Shown here: positions 8,577 to 16,482 of the stretch, in pieces
Position numbering within the stretch: position 1 is the first letter of the stretch
Layout of the letters: the number at the start of each line of letters is the position of its first letter
DNA from: JBAZWE01 sp041660545
Lineage (GTDB): Bacteria > Actinomycetota > Thermoleophilia > BMS3ABIN01
Assembly: GCA_041660545.1 (NCBI GenBank)
Contig: JBAZWE010000025.1
Span: forward strand, 1 to 22,883
Length of the DNA: 22,883 bases
Reading direction: 5' to 3'
The notes under the pieces: model-generated
Database searches by the model: none
Told to the model about the DNA's origin: nothing
What the model saw: the letters and a program-made list of their open reading frames with translations, nothing else
Translations under genes and position numbers: made by a program

Positions 8577-8600
8577 CAAACTTCAAAAGGGAGCATTGTC

Positions 8601-8843
8601 TTGAGTAAAACTGCAAAGAAGAAACCATATCTTAGAGCGCTTCTGCTGGGAGCCCTCTCTGCAGCATCATATTTTTACCTTTTCACCCACGTGAACCTGG
8701 TGATGGAATATTTCGTAAAAGGCGGATGGTATGCGGCGTTGCCGATCCTGACGGCATTGTACTTCTCCGTCGTCCACGGTTCCTTTGCCAGCACCATACT
8801 CTCGATTGCGGGATTGCAGGCTGCCAAGGGCACAGGTCACTGA
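8601..8843 (+). CDS. Small two-helix membrane protein in exporter operon A
   Basis: An 80-residue protein starting at TTG 8601, eight bases after an AAAAGGGAG ribosome site. The N-terminus is basic (SKTAKKKPYLR), followed by a hydrophobic segment at ~11-32 (ALLLGALSAASYFYLF) and a second at ~43-72. The C-terminus is short and ends in GTGH. No family recognised. Its place 24 bases after the USP-like gene and just before the TauE/SafE gene suggests an accessory subunit or regulator of the transporter. A membrane protein in the equivalent neighbourhood of operon C (18693-19163) is longer and not obviously related in sequence. Confidence 0.75.
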   Translation: MSKTAKKKPYLRALLLGALSAASYFYLFTHVNLVMEYFVKGGWYAALPILTALYFSVVHGSFASTILSIAGLQAAKGTGH

Positions 8844-8880
8844 TTAGAAGTCAAACTCAACAAAGGAGATGGAACGAAAG

Positions 8881-10212
8881 ATGAAAAAATGGATCGTGTT
8901 AATTCTGGCGGCAATATTTATAACGTTGGCGTTCGCTCCCGCTGCATTCGCGGAGAGCGCACCGCCGGCTGATTTTAAGATCGGCTCGTTCACAGCGGTT
9001 GATGCAGCTTCGCATACGGCAACGTTCGTCCCTTCTGAAACCGGCGTGCCCACGACCGTGGCGATTGACGAGTCCATCAATCCGGCGGACGTCAAACTGG
9101 ACGACAAGGCGATGGTATCGTTCAGCAGCACCGATGGCGCGGAGGCCGCCACGGAGATAACACCCATGTTCCTGGGCCTCACCCGGGACAAGTTGATCGC
9201 ACTGCTGATCGTTGGCCTGATAGGTGGCCTGCTTAGCGGTTTTATCGGCTCGGGTGGAGCTTTCGTGCTGACGCCCGCGATGATGTCGCTGGGCGCACCG
9301 GGTGCCGTCGCGGTAGCCAGCAACATGTGCCACAAGTTTCCCAAGGCCATGGTTGGCACCTACAAGAGGTTCCGTTACGGCCAGGTGGACGTCAAACTCG
9401 GGCTGGTGCTGGCGGTATCATCAATAGTCGGTGTCCAGGTCGGTTTTCAGATCCAGAAGTGGATACTCGATTCCTGGGGCAGCGCCGGGTCGGATCTTTA
9501 CGTGAGCTTCGTCTTCGTGATCATCCTGCTGGTCGTCGGCCTCTTTGTCTTCAAGGATGCCATGACCATGTCAAAGGGCGACGTGAAAGCCAAAACACCG
9601 AAGCTGGCATTGAGATTGCAGAAAATCAAAATCCCGCCAATGATCCATTTCAAAAAGGCGGATGTCGTCATCTCGGTCTGGGTGACCCTCCCGGTTGGAT
9701 TCTTCACCGGCCTTCTGGCCGCGACGATCGCCGTCGGCGGTTTCGTGGGAGTGCCAGGAATGGTCTATGTTATCGGCGCCACCGCCATGGTAGCCAGCGC
9801 CACCGAGCTGCTCATCGCCTTCGTAATGGGCATGTGGGGCTCGGTGCAGTGGGCTATGGCTGGCCTGGTTGATGTACGGCTCGTTCTTATCATCCTGGCG
9901 ACTTCACTCGTCGGCGTTCAGCTGGGCGCCCTCGGTACCACCTATGTAAAGGATTACACGATCAAGCTGGTCATGGGTACCGTGATGGTCATCGTAGCCG
10001 TAAGCAGGGGCGTGAAGATTCCCGTTTACCTGGATCATCTGGGAATCGTGTCTCTGGACAAGAGCCTGGCCGGTGCACTCGACGCATTAAGCTTCTGGAC
10101 GCTGATTGCCGCGCTTCTGACCGCCGGAGGCATCATCTCCGCCGCCATGATAAAGGGTATAGTCAGGGCCAGAGTCGAGGAAAAAGAAGCGGCCGCAGCA
10201 GGGAGCGCCTGA
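8881..10212 (+). CDS. TauE/SafE family exporter with N-terminal signal peptide and extracytoplasmic domain
   Basis: Members of this family (formerly DUF81) are membrane transporters linked to export of sulfite, sulfoacetate and similar anions; the substrate here is unknown. I start at ATG 8881 (MKKWIVLILAAIF), giving 443 residues. An in-frame ATG at 8869 overlaps the GGAG site itself and is less likely. A signal peptide with a likely cleavage after AFA (24) is followed by a ~70-residue polar, beta-rich region (to ~96), and then the exporter with the two family repeats: GGLLSGFIGSGGAFVLTPAM (~115-134) with SNMCHKFPKA, and FTGLLAATIAVGGFVGVPGM in the second half. The extra N-terminal domain is unusual. 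The next gene starts on the last base of this stop codon (TGATG), implying coupling to the USP. Confidence 0.9.
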   Translation: MKKWIVLILAAIFITLAFAPAAFAESAPPADFKIGSFTAVDAASHTATFVPSETGVPTTVAIDESINPADVKLDDKAMVSFSSTDGAEAATEITPMFLGLTRDKLIALLIVGLIGGLLSGFIGSGGAFVLTPAMMSLGAPGAVAVASNMCHKFPKAMVGTYKRFRYGQVDVKLGLVLAVSSIVGVQVGFQIQKWILDSWGSAGSDLYVSFVFVIILLVVGLFVFKDAMTMSKGDVKAKTPKLALRLQKIKIPPMIHFKKADVVISVWVTLPVGFFTGLLAATIAVGGFVGVPGMVYVIGATAMVASATELLIAFVMGMWGSVQWAMAGLVDVRLVLIILATSLVGVQLGALGTTYVKDYTIKLVMGTVMVIVAVSRGVKIPVYLDHLGIVSLDKSLAGALDALSFWTLIAALLTAGGIISAAMIKGIVRARVEEKEAAAAGSA

Positions 10213-11063
10213 TGGGTAGCTACAGCAAGATCCTGGTTGCCTTCGACGGCTCCGAATCCAGCCGTAACGCCCTGAGCCAGACGCTTTCGAAGTTCGAGGA
10301 GAGCTGGATCAAGGTCCTGATCGTCGTACCGGCTTACGAGGGAGAGCTCGAACTCGTAGGCATCCACGATATCCAGAGCCTGCTGCGCGGACCGACGAAA
10401 GAACTTACACAGGCCGCGCAGGAGATCGTCGGTTCCGAGTCGGCCCGTGTGAACATAGATGTGGTCAAGGGTGAGGCGTTCGAGCGAATCATCGACGTTG
10501 CGAAAAACGAGAGCTGCACCCTGATCGTCATGGGGCGTCGCGGTCTGCACCGCGTGGAGAGGATGCTGATGGGCAGCGTCACCGCCAAGGTGATCGTTCA
10601 CTCATCGACGGATATCCTTGTCATCCCACGCGAAGCGCAGATCAGTTGGGATAACATAATAGTCGCGACGGATGGCTCAACCGACAGCGAGAAAGCCCTG
10701 AGAAAGGCAATCGACCTCGGCAAGTCGCGCGGCGGCGATGTTATCGGCGTCAAAGTCGTCGATATGCACCCCGAGCACTATGCGGATGCGGCGGGAGTCG
10801 TGGACAAGCTCGACATAAAAGCAAAAACAGTCCTCGAAACTGCGGTTGCAAGCGCAAGTGCCGAGGGAGTGGAATTAAAGACGCAGTTGTTGCACGGGGA
10901 TCCGGCTGGGGAGATAACCGGCTATGCCCGCAAGAGCGATGCCGGCATCATCTTCGTGGGCAGCCGCGGACTCACCGGGCTGAAGAAGATATTCCTGGGA
11001 AGCGTCGCGGAAAAAGTCATCGGCCTGTCACCCTGCGCCGTGTATGTGACCAAACCGGACTGA
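10212..11063 (+). CDS. Tandem universal stress protein (two UspA domains)
   Basis: A 283-residue protein of two UspA-type domains. Each has the nucleotide signature G-x2-G-x9-G-S: GRRGLHRVERMLMGS at ~112-126 in domain 1 and GSRGLTGLKKIFLGS in domain 2, so both should bind ATP or a related nucleotide. Each begins with the usual acidic strand (ILVAFDGS; IIVATDGS). The ATG overlaps the exporter stop by one base. USP domains fused or coupled to transporters often act as cytoplasmic regulators, which is a reasonable but unproven role here. The insert VVPAYEGELELVGIHDI in domain 1 is closely matched in the single-domain USP at 17345, marking them as paralogues. Confidence 0.94.
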   Translation: MGSYSKILVAFDGSESSRNALSQTLSKFEESWIKVLIVVPAYEGELELVGIHDIQSLLRGPTKELTQAAQEIVGSESARVNIDVVKGEAFERIIDVAKNESCTLIVMGRRGLHRVERMLMGSVTAKVIVHSSTDILVIPREAQISWDNIIVATDGSTDSEKALRKAIDLGKSRGGDVIGVKVVDMHPEHYADAAGVVDKLDIKAKTVLETAVASASAEGVELKTQLLHGDPAGEITGYARKSDAGIIFVGSRGLTGLKKIFLGSVAEKVIGLSPCAVYVTKPD

Positions 11064-11077
11064 TATCAAACGTCAAG

Positions 11078-11155
11078 GAATGCGTTTCCGGCATTATGGC
11101 CGGCAGCGCACTTTAAAGAGCTGTCTTTAGAGGGGGGCGATTATGCCCTCCTCCT
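11078..11155 (+). terminator. Hairpin pair after operon A (possible terminator or attenuator)
   Basis: Two stem-loops lie between the USP stop and the kinase gene: one built on TTCCGGC/GCCGGCA near 11085-11103 and a second of GAGGGGGGC, loop ATTAT, GCCCTCCTC near 11131-11153. The second pairs over nine positions with one G-U. Neither has a clear U-run, so complete termination is doubtful; partial read-through into the kinase gene is possible. Confidence 0.4.
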
Positions 11156-11183
11156 GTCTGAATAAGATATATAGTTAAGAAGA

Positions 11184-12767
11184 ATGTCACTCAGAAAAAA
11201 AATAATCTTCGGTTTCTCGATAAGCGCCTTTATCATCACGATCCTTGCCGGTTTTGAATACTTCAATTTCATACAGGTAAGAAACGAGATGAGATTCCTC
11301 GAAGTGACTGCCACGCTGAGAAATCAGTCCCTTCAGCTGAGGCGCCATGAGAAAAACTACTTTCTGTTCCCCGAAAAAGCCACCGATGAAGCGGCGGCTA
11401 CACACGATTATCTGACCCAGATCGATAACACGATCGGCTCCATGCGGTCCGGTGATCCGGACAAGATCAGTTCCCTGCAGGGTCTCGTAAGCCAGTACAA
11501 CCAGAAGTTCAGCAACATCGAGAAGCTGCTTCCACAAGTCACCCGGGAATTTGAAAACAGGAAAACCGAATTTGCGCCTTATGAGAGCTTCGTGCCCCTT
11601 TTGGAAGCTGACTCGCGTGACAAACCCCTGTATGTCGCCGATTATCTTACGAACCAGTTCTCCTTCCCGCCCAATGACCCACAGGTAGTCAGACTGCAGG
11701 AGCTGGACGCGGATATAATCACGCTCAGGGAAACCGGAGAAAATATCATAGAGGTCTCCAAAAACCTCGATACCAATGCCCGCGACGATGCCGAGGGGGG
11801 CATCAGGCTGTCACAGATAGCGATTCTTGTCTTTTTCCCGCTGTTTCTCCTGATCGGATTGAGCGCCATGTTATATATCAGCACGGACGTGGTAAAACGG
11901 TTGAAGACCCTGACCGGCGCCATCGACAGAATCGGAAAAAGGTACACCCACGGAGCCCCGGCGCCCCATACCGAAGCTGCTCACAAGGATGAAGTGGATG
12001 TACTGGTGGAAAAATTCAACAACATGAACTCACAGCTCATTACCTGGGAGGATGAGCTGGATGAGAAAAACCGTGAACTGCTGCAATCGAAGAAGCTGGC
12101 CGCCATCGGCACCCTGGCCTCGGGCATCGCTCACGAACTCAATAATCCGCTCAACAACATCAATATCTCCGCCCAGGTTCTGAAAAAACAGGCCGGCCCT
12201 TGCGATTCGGCGGCGACCACGGAAATCATCAACGACATCGTCGGCCAGACCGCCCGCGTCAAGGGCATCGTCGGCAACATGCTTGAATTCGCCCGGGAGC
12301 GTGAACCCAGACTGGAGGAAGTAGAGCTGGCCGGCCTCGTCCGCCATGTCTATGGGCTTGTAAGCGGCACGCCCAACGTCGAAGGCATTACTTTTGTCCT
12401 TGATGCGCGTGACGGAGAGTCACGTTTGCAGGCTGATCCCGCCCAGCTGGAACAGGTGTTTGTCAATCTTTTCACCAATGCCATCGCCGCCATGGCGGGC
12501 AAGGGGCAGCTGGCGGTGCGCATTGAGTCGGAGACGGAAACGGTCAGGATCTTTGTCTCGGATACCGGCTCGGGCATTTCCGAGGAAGACCGCGACAAGG
12601 TCTTCGACCCCTTCTTTACCAGGAAGGACAAGGGAACCGGACTGGGGCTGGCGATAGTGATGAACATAATCAGGAAACATGGCGGCGACATTTCGCTGCT
12701 CAGCGAAGAGGGCATGGGTACCGTCTTCGAAATCACTTTACCCAGGAGCAGGCGTAATGACCTTTAA
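11184..12767 (+). CDS. Sensor histidine kinase with HBM-like periplasmic domain (second pair)
   Basis: A 527-residue kinase. A membrane helix (~9-30) is followed by a long extracytoplasmic helical region carrying QLRRHEKNYFLF (51-62), the same signature as in the kinase at 6218-7615, then a second membrane helix at ~211-232 and a HAMP linker. The H-box is SGIAHELNNPLNNINIS with His317. The ATPase domain has NLFTNAIAAM, DTGSGI, DPFFTRKDKGTGLGLAIV and GMGTVF. The extracytoplasmic part is ~45 residues longer than in the other kinase. The Shine-Dalgarno before ATG 11184 is weak (AAGAAG). The final 11 bases overlap the start of the response regulator gene, so the two are translationally coupled. 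Confidence 0.94.
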   Translation: MSLRKKIIFGFSISAFIITILAGFEYFNFIQVRNEMRFLEVTATLRNQSLQLRRHEKNYFLFPEKATDEAAATHDYLTQIDNTIGSMRSGDPDKISSLQGLVSQYNQKFSNIEKLLPQVTREFENRKTEFAPYESFVPLLEADSRDKPLYVADYLTNQFSFPPNDPQVVRLQELDADIITLRETGENIIEVSKNLDTNARDDAEGGIRLSQIAILVFFPLFLLIGLSAMLYISTDVVKRLKTLTGAIDRIGKRYTHGAPAPHTEAAHKDEVDVLVEKFNNMNSQLITWEDELDEKNRELLQSKKLAAIGTLASGIAHELNNPLNNINISAQVLKKQAGPCDSAATTEIINDIVGQTARVKGIVGNMLEFAREREPRLEEVELAGLVRHVYGLVSGTPNVEGITFVLDARDGESRLQADPAQLEQVFVNLFTNAIAAMAGKGQLAVRIESETETVRIFVSDTGSGISEEDRDKVFDPFFTRKDKGTGLGLAIVMNIIRKHGGDISLLSEEGMGTVFEITLPRSRRNDL

Positions 12768-14088
12768 AGTGCTTATAGCCGAAGACGAGGATATCACAAG
12801 AAAGCATATAGTCAATGCTCTGCGTGATGAGGAGTACGAGGCTCAGGACGCCGACAACGGCGTCGACGCGCTCGCCAGGATCGAGGCCGATGACATCGAC
12901 GTCCTCATCGCCGATATCAAGATGCCCCGTATGGACGGCCTTCAGCTGCTTACGAAAGTGAAGGAGGTGTCCCCGGAAACCGAGGTCATCGTCATCACCG
13001 GATTCGGCAGTATCAGCTCGGCTGTCGACGCCATGAAAAAAGGCGCCGACGACTACCTGCCCAAGCCCTTCGACCTGGACGAGCTGGTCCTGAAGATCCG
13101 GCGTATGCGCGACAGGAAGGCGCTAAAGCAGGAGAACGTGGCGCTTAAGACCTACCTTGACATGGAAGCAGACATCTCCGTGGTGGCCGCCAGTAAAAGC
13201 ATGAAGAAGGTACTCGATGTCATTCGGCGCATCCAGGATTCCGACTGCACCGTCCTGTTGACGGGGGAAAGCGGCGTCGGCAAGAACCTGCTGGCGAAGG
13301 TCATCCATTTCTCGAGCCCGCGGCGCAGCCGGCCTTTCCTGGCGCTCAACTGCGCCACGCTCACGGAAGAACTGCTTGCCAGCGAACTGTTCGGACATGA
13401 AAAGGGAGCTTTCACGGGCGCGGTCTCGCAGAAGCAGGGATTCATGCAGATCGCTGACAGCGGTACGCTCTACCTGGACGAGATCGCCGAGGTACCACCC
13501 AACCTGCAGGCAAAACTTCTCCAGGCCATTGAGGAAAAGGCGTTCTTCCGGGTGGGAGGCACCAAGCCGGTGCACGTTGACGTACGCTTCATCGCGGCAA
13601 CCAACCAGAACCTTACCGAAGCCCTGGCACAGGGCACGTTCAGAAAGGATCTCTATTACCGCCTCAACGTCATGGAGATCAATATCCCTCCCCTCCGTGA
13701 ACGAAAAAGCGACATAGAGCCGCTGGGCAAATTCTTCCTGCGCCGGCATTCTCCCGAGTACCGGAAAAAGATAAAGGGTTTCACCAGTGAGGCGATCGAG
13801 GTCCTTAAGAGTTACAGCTTCCCGGGTAATGTGCGAGAGCTGGAAAATATCATCGAGCGTGCTGTTATCCTCGAAAAAGGACCGAATATCACGCCGGAAT
13901 CCCTGCCGCGATCACTGAAACTGTTCCAGATTGAAACGCTGGAACCGGACCGGGTCAAGCCCCTTGACGAGATGGACCGGGAGTATGCGCAATATGTGGT
14001 CGACATGCTGGGCGGCAACAAGACTGAGGCAGCGCGGCTTTTGGGCATCTCCCGTACAAGCCTCTGGCGCATGCTCAAGGAGGAATAA
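12757..14088 (+). CDS. Sigma-54-dependent response regulator, NtrC family (second pair)
   Basis: I start at ATG 12757 (MTFKVLIAEDED), nine bases after AGGAG, giving 443 residues; the frame is open to 12679 but that would lie inside the kinase gene and is not family-like. The receiver has AEDED and phospho-acceptor Asp53 in IADIKM. The AAA+ domain has Walker A GESGVGKN (170-177), GAFTGA (217-222), Walker B LYLDE and NVRELENIIERA. The C-terminal Fis-type helix-turn-helix is GGNKTEAARLLGISRTSLWR, whose recognition segment closely resembles that of the regulator at 4854-6215; overlapping DNA targets are therefore plausible. The gene lies between the two sigma-54-driven exporter operons and is a likely activator of the promoter at 14200. 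Confidence 0.96.
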   Translation: MTFKVLIAEDEDITRKHIVNALRDEEYEAQDADNGVDALARIEADDIDVLIADIKMPRMDGLQLLTKVKEVSPETEVIVITGFGSISSAVDAMKKGADDYLPKPFDLDELVLKIRRMRDRKALKQENVALKTYLDMEADISVVAASKSMKKVLDVIRRIQDSDCTVLLTGESGVGKNLLAKVIHFSSPRRSRPFLALNCATLTEELLASELFGHEKGAFTGAVSQKQGFMQIADSGTLYLDEIAEVPPNLQAKLLQAIEEKAFFRVGGTKPVHVDVRFIAATNQNLTEALAQGTFRKDLYYRLNVMEINIPPLRERKSDIEPLGKFFLRRHSPEYRKKIKGFTSEAIEVLKSYSFPGNVRELENIIERAVILEKGPNITPESLPRSLKLFQIETLEPDRVKPLDEMDREYAQYVVDMLGGNKTEAARLLGISRTSLWRMLKEE

Positions 14089-14119
14089 ACCGCGGACTGT
14101 ACCGGCGGCGTTCAGCGCC

Positions 14120-14134
14120 GTTCAATTATGGAAC
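14120..14134. promoter_or_regulatory. GTTC/GAAC dyad, candidate activator site upstream of operon B
   Basis: GTTCAATTATGGAAC is a 15-base dyad with a single mismatched pair. It sits about 65-80 bases upstream of the -24 element at 14200, in the range where NtrC-type activators bind. The function is inferred from symmetry and distance only. Confidence 0.35.
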
Positions 14135-14168
14135 ACCTTCTTCGCTAAAAAACCACACGTTTACCGCT

Positions 14169-14196
14169 AAAACCCTTGTTTTGCAGGGGTTTTTTT
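14169..14196 (+). terminator. Rho-independent terminator after the second regulator gene
   Basis: AAAACCCTTG, loop TTTTG, CAGGGGTTTT forms a ten-pair stem with one G-U wobble, followed by further T residues to 14196. It ends four bases before the sigma-54 promoter of operon B, separating the regulator transcript from that operon. Confidence 0.85.
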
Positions 14197-14199
14197 AGT

Positions 14200-14215
14200 T
14201 GGCACACTTCTTGCT
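14200..14215 (+). promoter_or_regulatory. Sigma-54 (-24/-12) promoter of operon B
   Basis: TGGCACA-CTTC-TTGCT fits the RpoN consensus, with GG at 14201-14202 and GC at 14213-14214 separated by ten bases. It lies ~40 bases before ATG 14257, matching the spacing of the promoter at 7853 to its first gene. Confidence 0.9.
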
Positions 14216-14256
14216 CCCTTGTTGTATAGAGAAATAACTCAAGGAGGTGAAGAAGA

Positions 14257-14745
14257 ATGTCAAAGCAGGAAATCCTATATGTAGCTTACAGGGACGAATC
14301 ACTCGATGAGGGCATCTCCTATGCCATGTATCTCGCCAACATGCTAGGCGAAACGTTGCGAGTAGTTCTCCTGAGTCCCGGCGGCATCGGCAGGAAGTTC
14401 AATGACCTGATGAGTGCTGTGACCTTCGCGGAAGCCAATGAACCCGATACAGCCCGCGAGATCATGTCGAAGGATGATGACGGCCACAGGGCCGCGACGA
14501 TCCAGAGCTACCTCATGCGCAAATGCGAAGACGCTGGCATCGAGGCCAGCGTCCACATCGGGCTCGAAGCCACCGTCAAGGTGGTAATGAACTTCCTGAG
14601 GCAAAAGAAAGTCGACATGGTGATCCTCAGCCCTTCGGTGACCGATAGCCGCTCGCTTCTTAACAAGCTGATCAAGTTCTCGCCAAGGCCCGTGATCACC
14701 ATGGCGCGCGGCGCCAACCTTACCAATCCAGACGTACAGATGTAA
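14257..14745 (+). CDS. USP-like protein with internal SAxxFAExxExxTAR motif, first gene of operon B
   Basis: A 162-residue protein preceded by a near-ideal Shine-Dalgarno (AAGGAGGTGA). The fold pattern is USP-like: strand EILYVAYRDES, helix, strand LRVVLLSP, helix KCEDAGIEAS, strand, helix, strand VDMVILSPSV, final strand RPVITMARG. There is no G-x2-G-x9-G-S signature, so nucleotide binding is not expected. After the second strand it carries GRKFNDLMSAVTFAEAN followed by EPDTAREIM (~45-71), clearly related to the motif in the products of 7910 and 8106. It heads the operon just as those do in operon A, which suggests an equivalent role, perhaps contact with the exporter or the downstream USPs (inference). 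Confidence 0.85.
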   Translation: MSKQEILYVAYRDESLDEGISYAMYLANMLGETLRVVLLSPGGIGRKFNDLMSAVTFAEANEPDTAREIMSKDDDGHRAATIQSYLMRKCEDAGIEASVHIGLEATVKVVMNFLRQKKVDMVILSPSVTDSRSLLNKLIKFSPRPVITMARGANLTNPDVQM

Positions 14746-14779
14746 TAACACGCTCAATCAAGGGAGGAAATAACTTTTA

Positions 14780-15703
14780 ATGTATATATATCTTCCGGTT
14801 GCACACACCAGCATCAACATACTGATTCCCATGGCCCTGGGACTCACGGTGGGCCTCCTGTCCGGTTTGTTCGGCGTTGGCGGCGGCTTCCTGATGACAC
14901 CACTGCTCATCATGATGGGAATCCCGCCTACGGTGGCGGCTGCCACGGATTCAAGCCAGATCGTGGGAGCCTCCACTTCCGGCACCTACGCGCACTGGAA
15001 GCTCGGTAATGTGGATTTTCGGATGGGATCCGTGTTGCTCGCGGGCGGTTTGGTGGGAGGATTTGGCGGGGTGCAGGTCATCAAGATCCTCAAGGCTATG
15101 GGCAACGCTGACTTCGTCATCAAGATCACGTATGTTTTGATGCTCGGCATAGTCGGCAGCTACATGCTGGTAGAGAGTATCGCCGCGATCAGACGTAACA
15201 GGAACAAGCACCGGGAGCAAAAACCGCAGAGCGATTCCCGGTTGACCCGGGCCATGAAAAAACTGCCTCTCCAGATGGAGTTCAAAAAATCCGGCGTAAC
15301 ACATTCAGCGCTCGTACCCCTGTTTTTCGGCGTCTTTGTCGGCGTGCTGGCGGCGGTCATGGGTGTTGGCGGCGGCTTCCTGATGGTACCGGTGATGGTC
15401 TACCTTCTACGCATGCCGATGCATGTGGTCGTTGGCACCAGTCTCTTCATGATCCTGTTCAACAGCATAGAGGTCACATTCCTGCAGTCTTATACGAACC
15501 ACACGGTCGACTTTATGCTCGCCGTATTGCTCCTGATCGGTTCCACGCTGGGTGCCCAGATCGGCACGATATTCGGTAGAAAGCTCAAGGGCGACCAGCT
15601 GAAGATCCTGCTGGCCGTGGTGGTACTGGCTGTCACGTTCAAGATGATATCCGACCTTACACTTACGCCCTCATTACTGCTCGGATCGACTGGTGGTCAC
15701 TGA
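14780..15703 (+). CDS. TauE/SafE family exporter, operon B
   Basis: A 307-residue integral membrane protein with the two glycine-rich family repeats: GLLSGLFGVGGGFLMTPLLI with ATDSSQIVGAS in the first half and GVLAAVMGVGGGFLMVPVMV with VVGTSLFMILFN in the second. About eight membrane segments are separated by a central polar loop (~135-170, basic and Gln-rich). There is no signal peptide or extra domain, unlike the exporter of operon A. AGGGAGG lies twelve bases before ATG 14780. The next gene begins on the last base of the stop codon (TGATG). The family exports sulfur-containing anions; which one is not visible. Confidence 0.93.
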   Translation: MYIYLPVAHTSINILIPMALGLTVGLLSGLFGVGGGFLMTPLLIMMGIPPTVAAATDSSQIVGASTSGTYAHWKLGNVDFRMGSVLLAGGLVGGFGGVQVIKILKAMGNADFVIKITYVLMLGIVGSYMLVESIAAIRRNRNKHREQKPQSDSRLTRAMKKLPLQMEFKKSGVTHSALVPLFFGVFVGVLAAVMGVGGGFLMVPVMVYLLRMPMHVVVGTSLFMILFNSIEVTFLQSYTNHTVDFMLAVLLLIGSTLGAQIGTIFGRKLKGDQLKILLAVVVLAVTFKMISDLTLTPSLLLGSTGGH

Positions 15704-16482
15704 TGAAAAGACGCTTTGCGAAATACACGATACTGGCGGTGATGACGGTGGCCATGCTGGCCATGCTGTCTTCGAGCGCTTCAGCGATGACGGCAAAAGC
15801 CAACCACGATGACATCAAGATCGGATTGACCTACCACGGCAGCACGGTCAGCGTCAGCGGACTGACCGACCCCAACGTCGACCTGATCATGAAGATAACC
15901 GGAGAGGACGCGACGGAGAAGCTGATGCGCAAGGACAAGGTTGCCGGGATGTGGATGAACGTCGAGGAGATCACGCTGAACCATGTGCCTGAAGTCTACT
16001 ACCTGCGAAGCACAAAGGATCCGGAAGCGATACTCGGCGCAGAACTTCGCAACCAGTACGTCATCGGTTATCCGGCCCTGAGGGAAAAAATCGATCTCGA
16101 ACCGGTAAGGCCGACGGAACAGAGGACCAAACTGCTGGATGATTTCATCAAATACAAGAAGGATGGCATGTTATACAGCGAGTCCCTTGGGGATGTTGAC
16201 ATCAAGCCCGAAGGCGGCAGCGAATCATACTACACCGTCTTCGATTGGCCATATCAGGCGCCCCCCGGCCAGTACCAGGTCGACGTCTACGCCGTCAAGG
16301 ATGGACAGGTAATCGACACAGCACAATCGCAGGTCACCGTCGAACAGGATGGCGCGATCAAATCCCTCTCCGACATGGCCAAGAACAACGGCGGTGTCTA
16401 TGGCCTTGCCGCCATCGGGGTATCGGTAACGGCCGGCTTCGGCGTCGGCATGGTATTCAAAGGCGGAGGTGGCTCGCATTGA
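15703..16482 (+). CDS. Exported, C-terminally anchored protein resembling TIGR02186 / Alph_Pro_TM
   Basis: This 259-residue protein has a signal peptide (MKRRFAKYTILAVMTVAMLA, cleavage near ASA at ~28), an extracytoplasmic region rich in beta strands, and one C-terminal hydrophobic helix (GVYGLAAIGVSVTAGFGVGM, ~229-248). Segments such as VSVSGLTDPNVDLIMKITG and RKDKVAGMWMNVEEI followed by VPEVYYLRSTKDP match what I recall of the TIGR02186 (Alph_Pro_TM) family, a protein of unknown function often found beside DUF81/TauE genes. It overlaps the exporter gene by one base and the next USP gene by four, so the three are tightly coupled. It may act as an extracytoplasmic substrate-capturing or gating partner of the exporter (inference). 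Confidence 0.8.
   Translation: MKRRFAKYTILAVMTVAMLAMLSSSASAMTAKANHDDIKIGLTYHGSTVSVSGLTDPNVDLIMKITGEDATEKLMRKDKVAGMWMNVEEITLNHVPEVYYLRSTKDPEAILGAELRNQYVIGYPALREKIDLEPVRPTEQRTKLLDDFIKYKKDGMLYSESLGDVDIKPEGGSESYYTVFDWPYQAPPGQYQVDVYAVKDGQVIDTAQSQVTVEQDGAIKSLSDMAKNNGGVYGLAAIGVSVTAGFGVGMVFKGGGGSH

Noticed and set aside
12679..12756. Upstream extension of the second response regulator
   Set aside because: It lies within the kinase gene in another frame; the receiver domain begins properly at MTFKVLIAEDED with AGGAG upstream.
16245..16478. Upstream extension of the tandem USP of operon B
   Set aside because: It overlaps the TIGR02186-like gene in another frame and does not look like a USP; TTG 16479 has a strong ribosome site.
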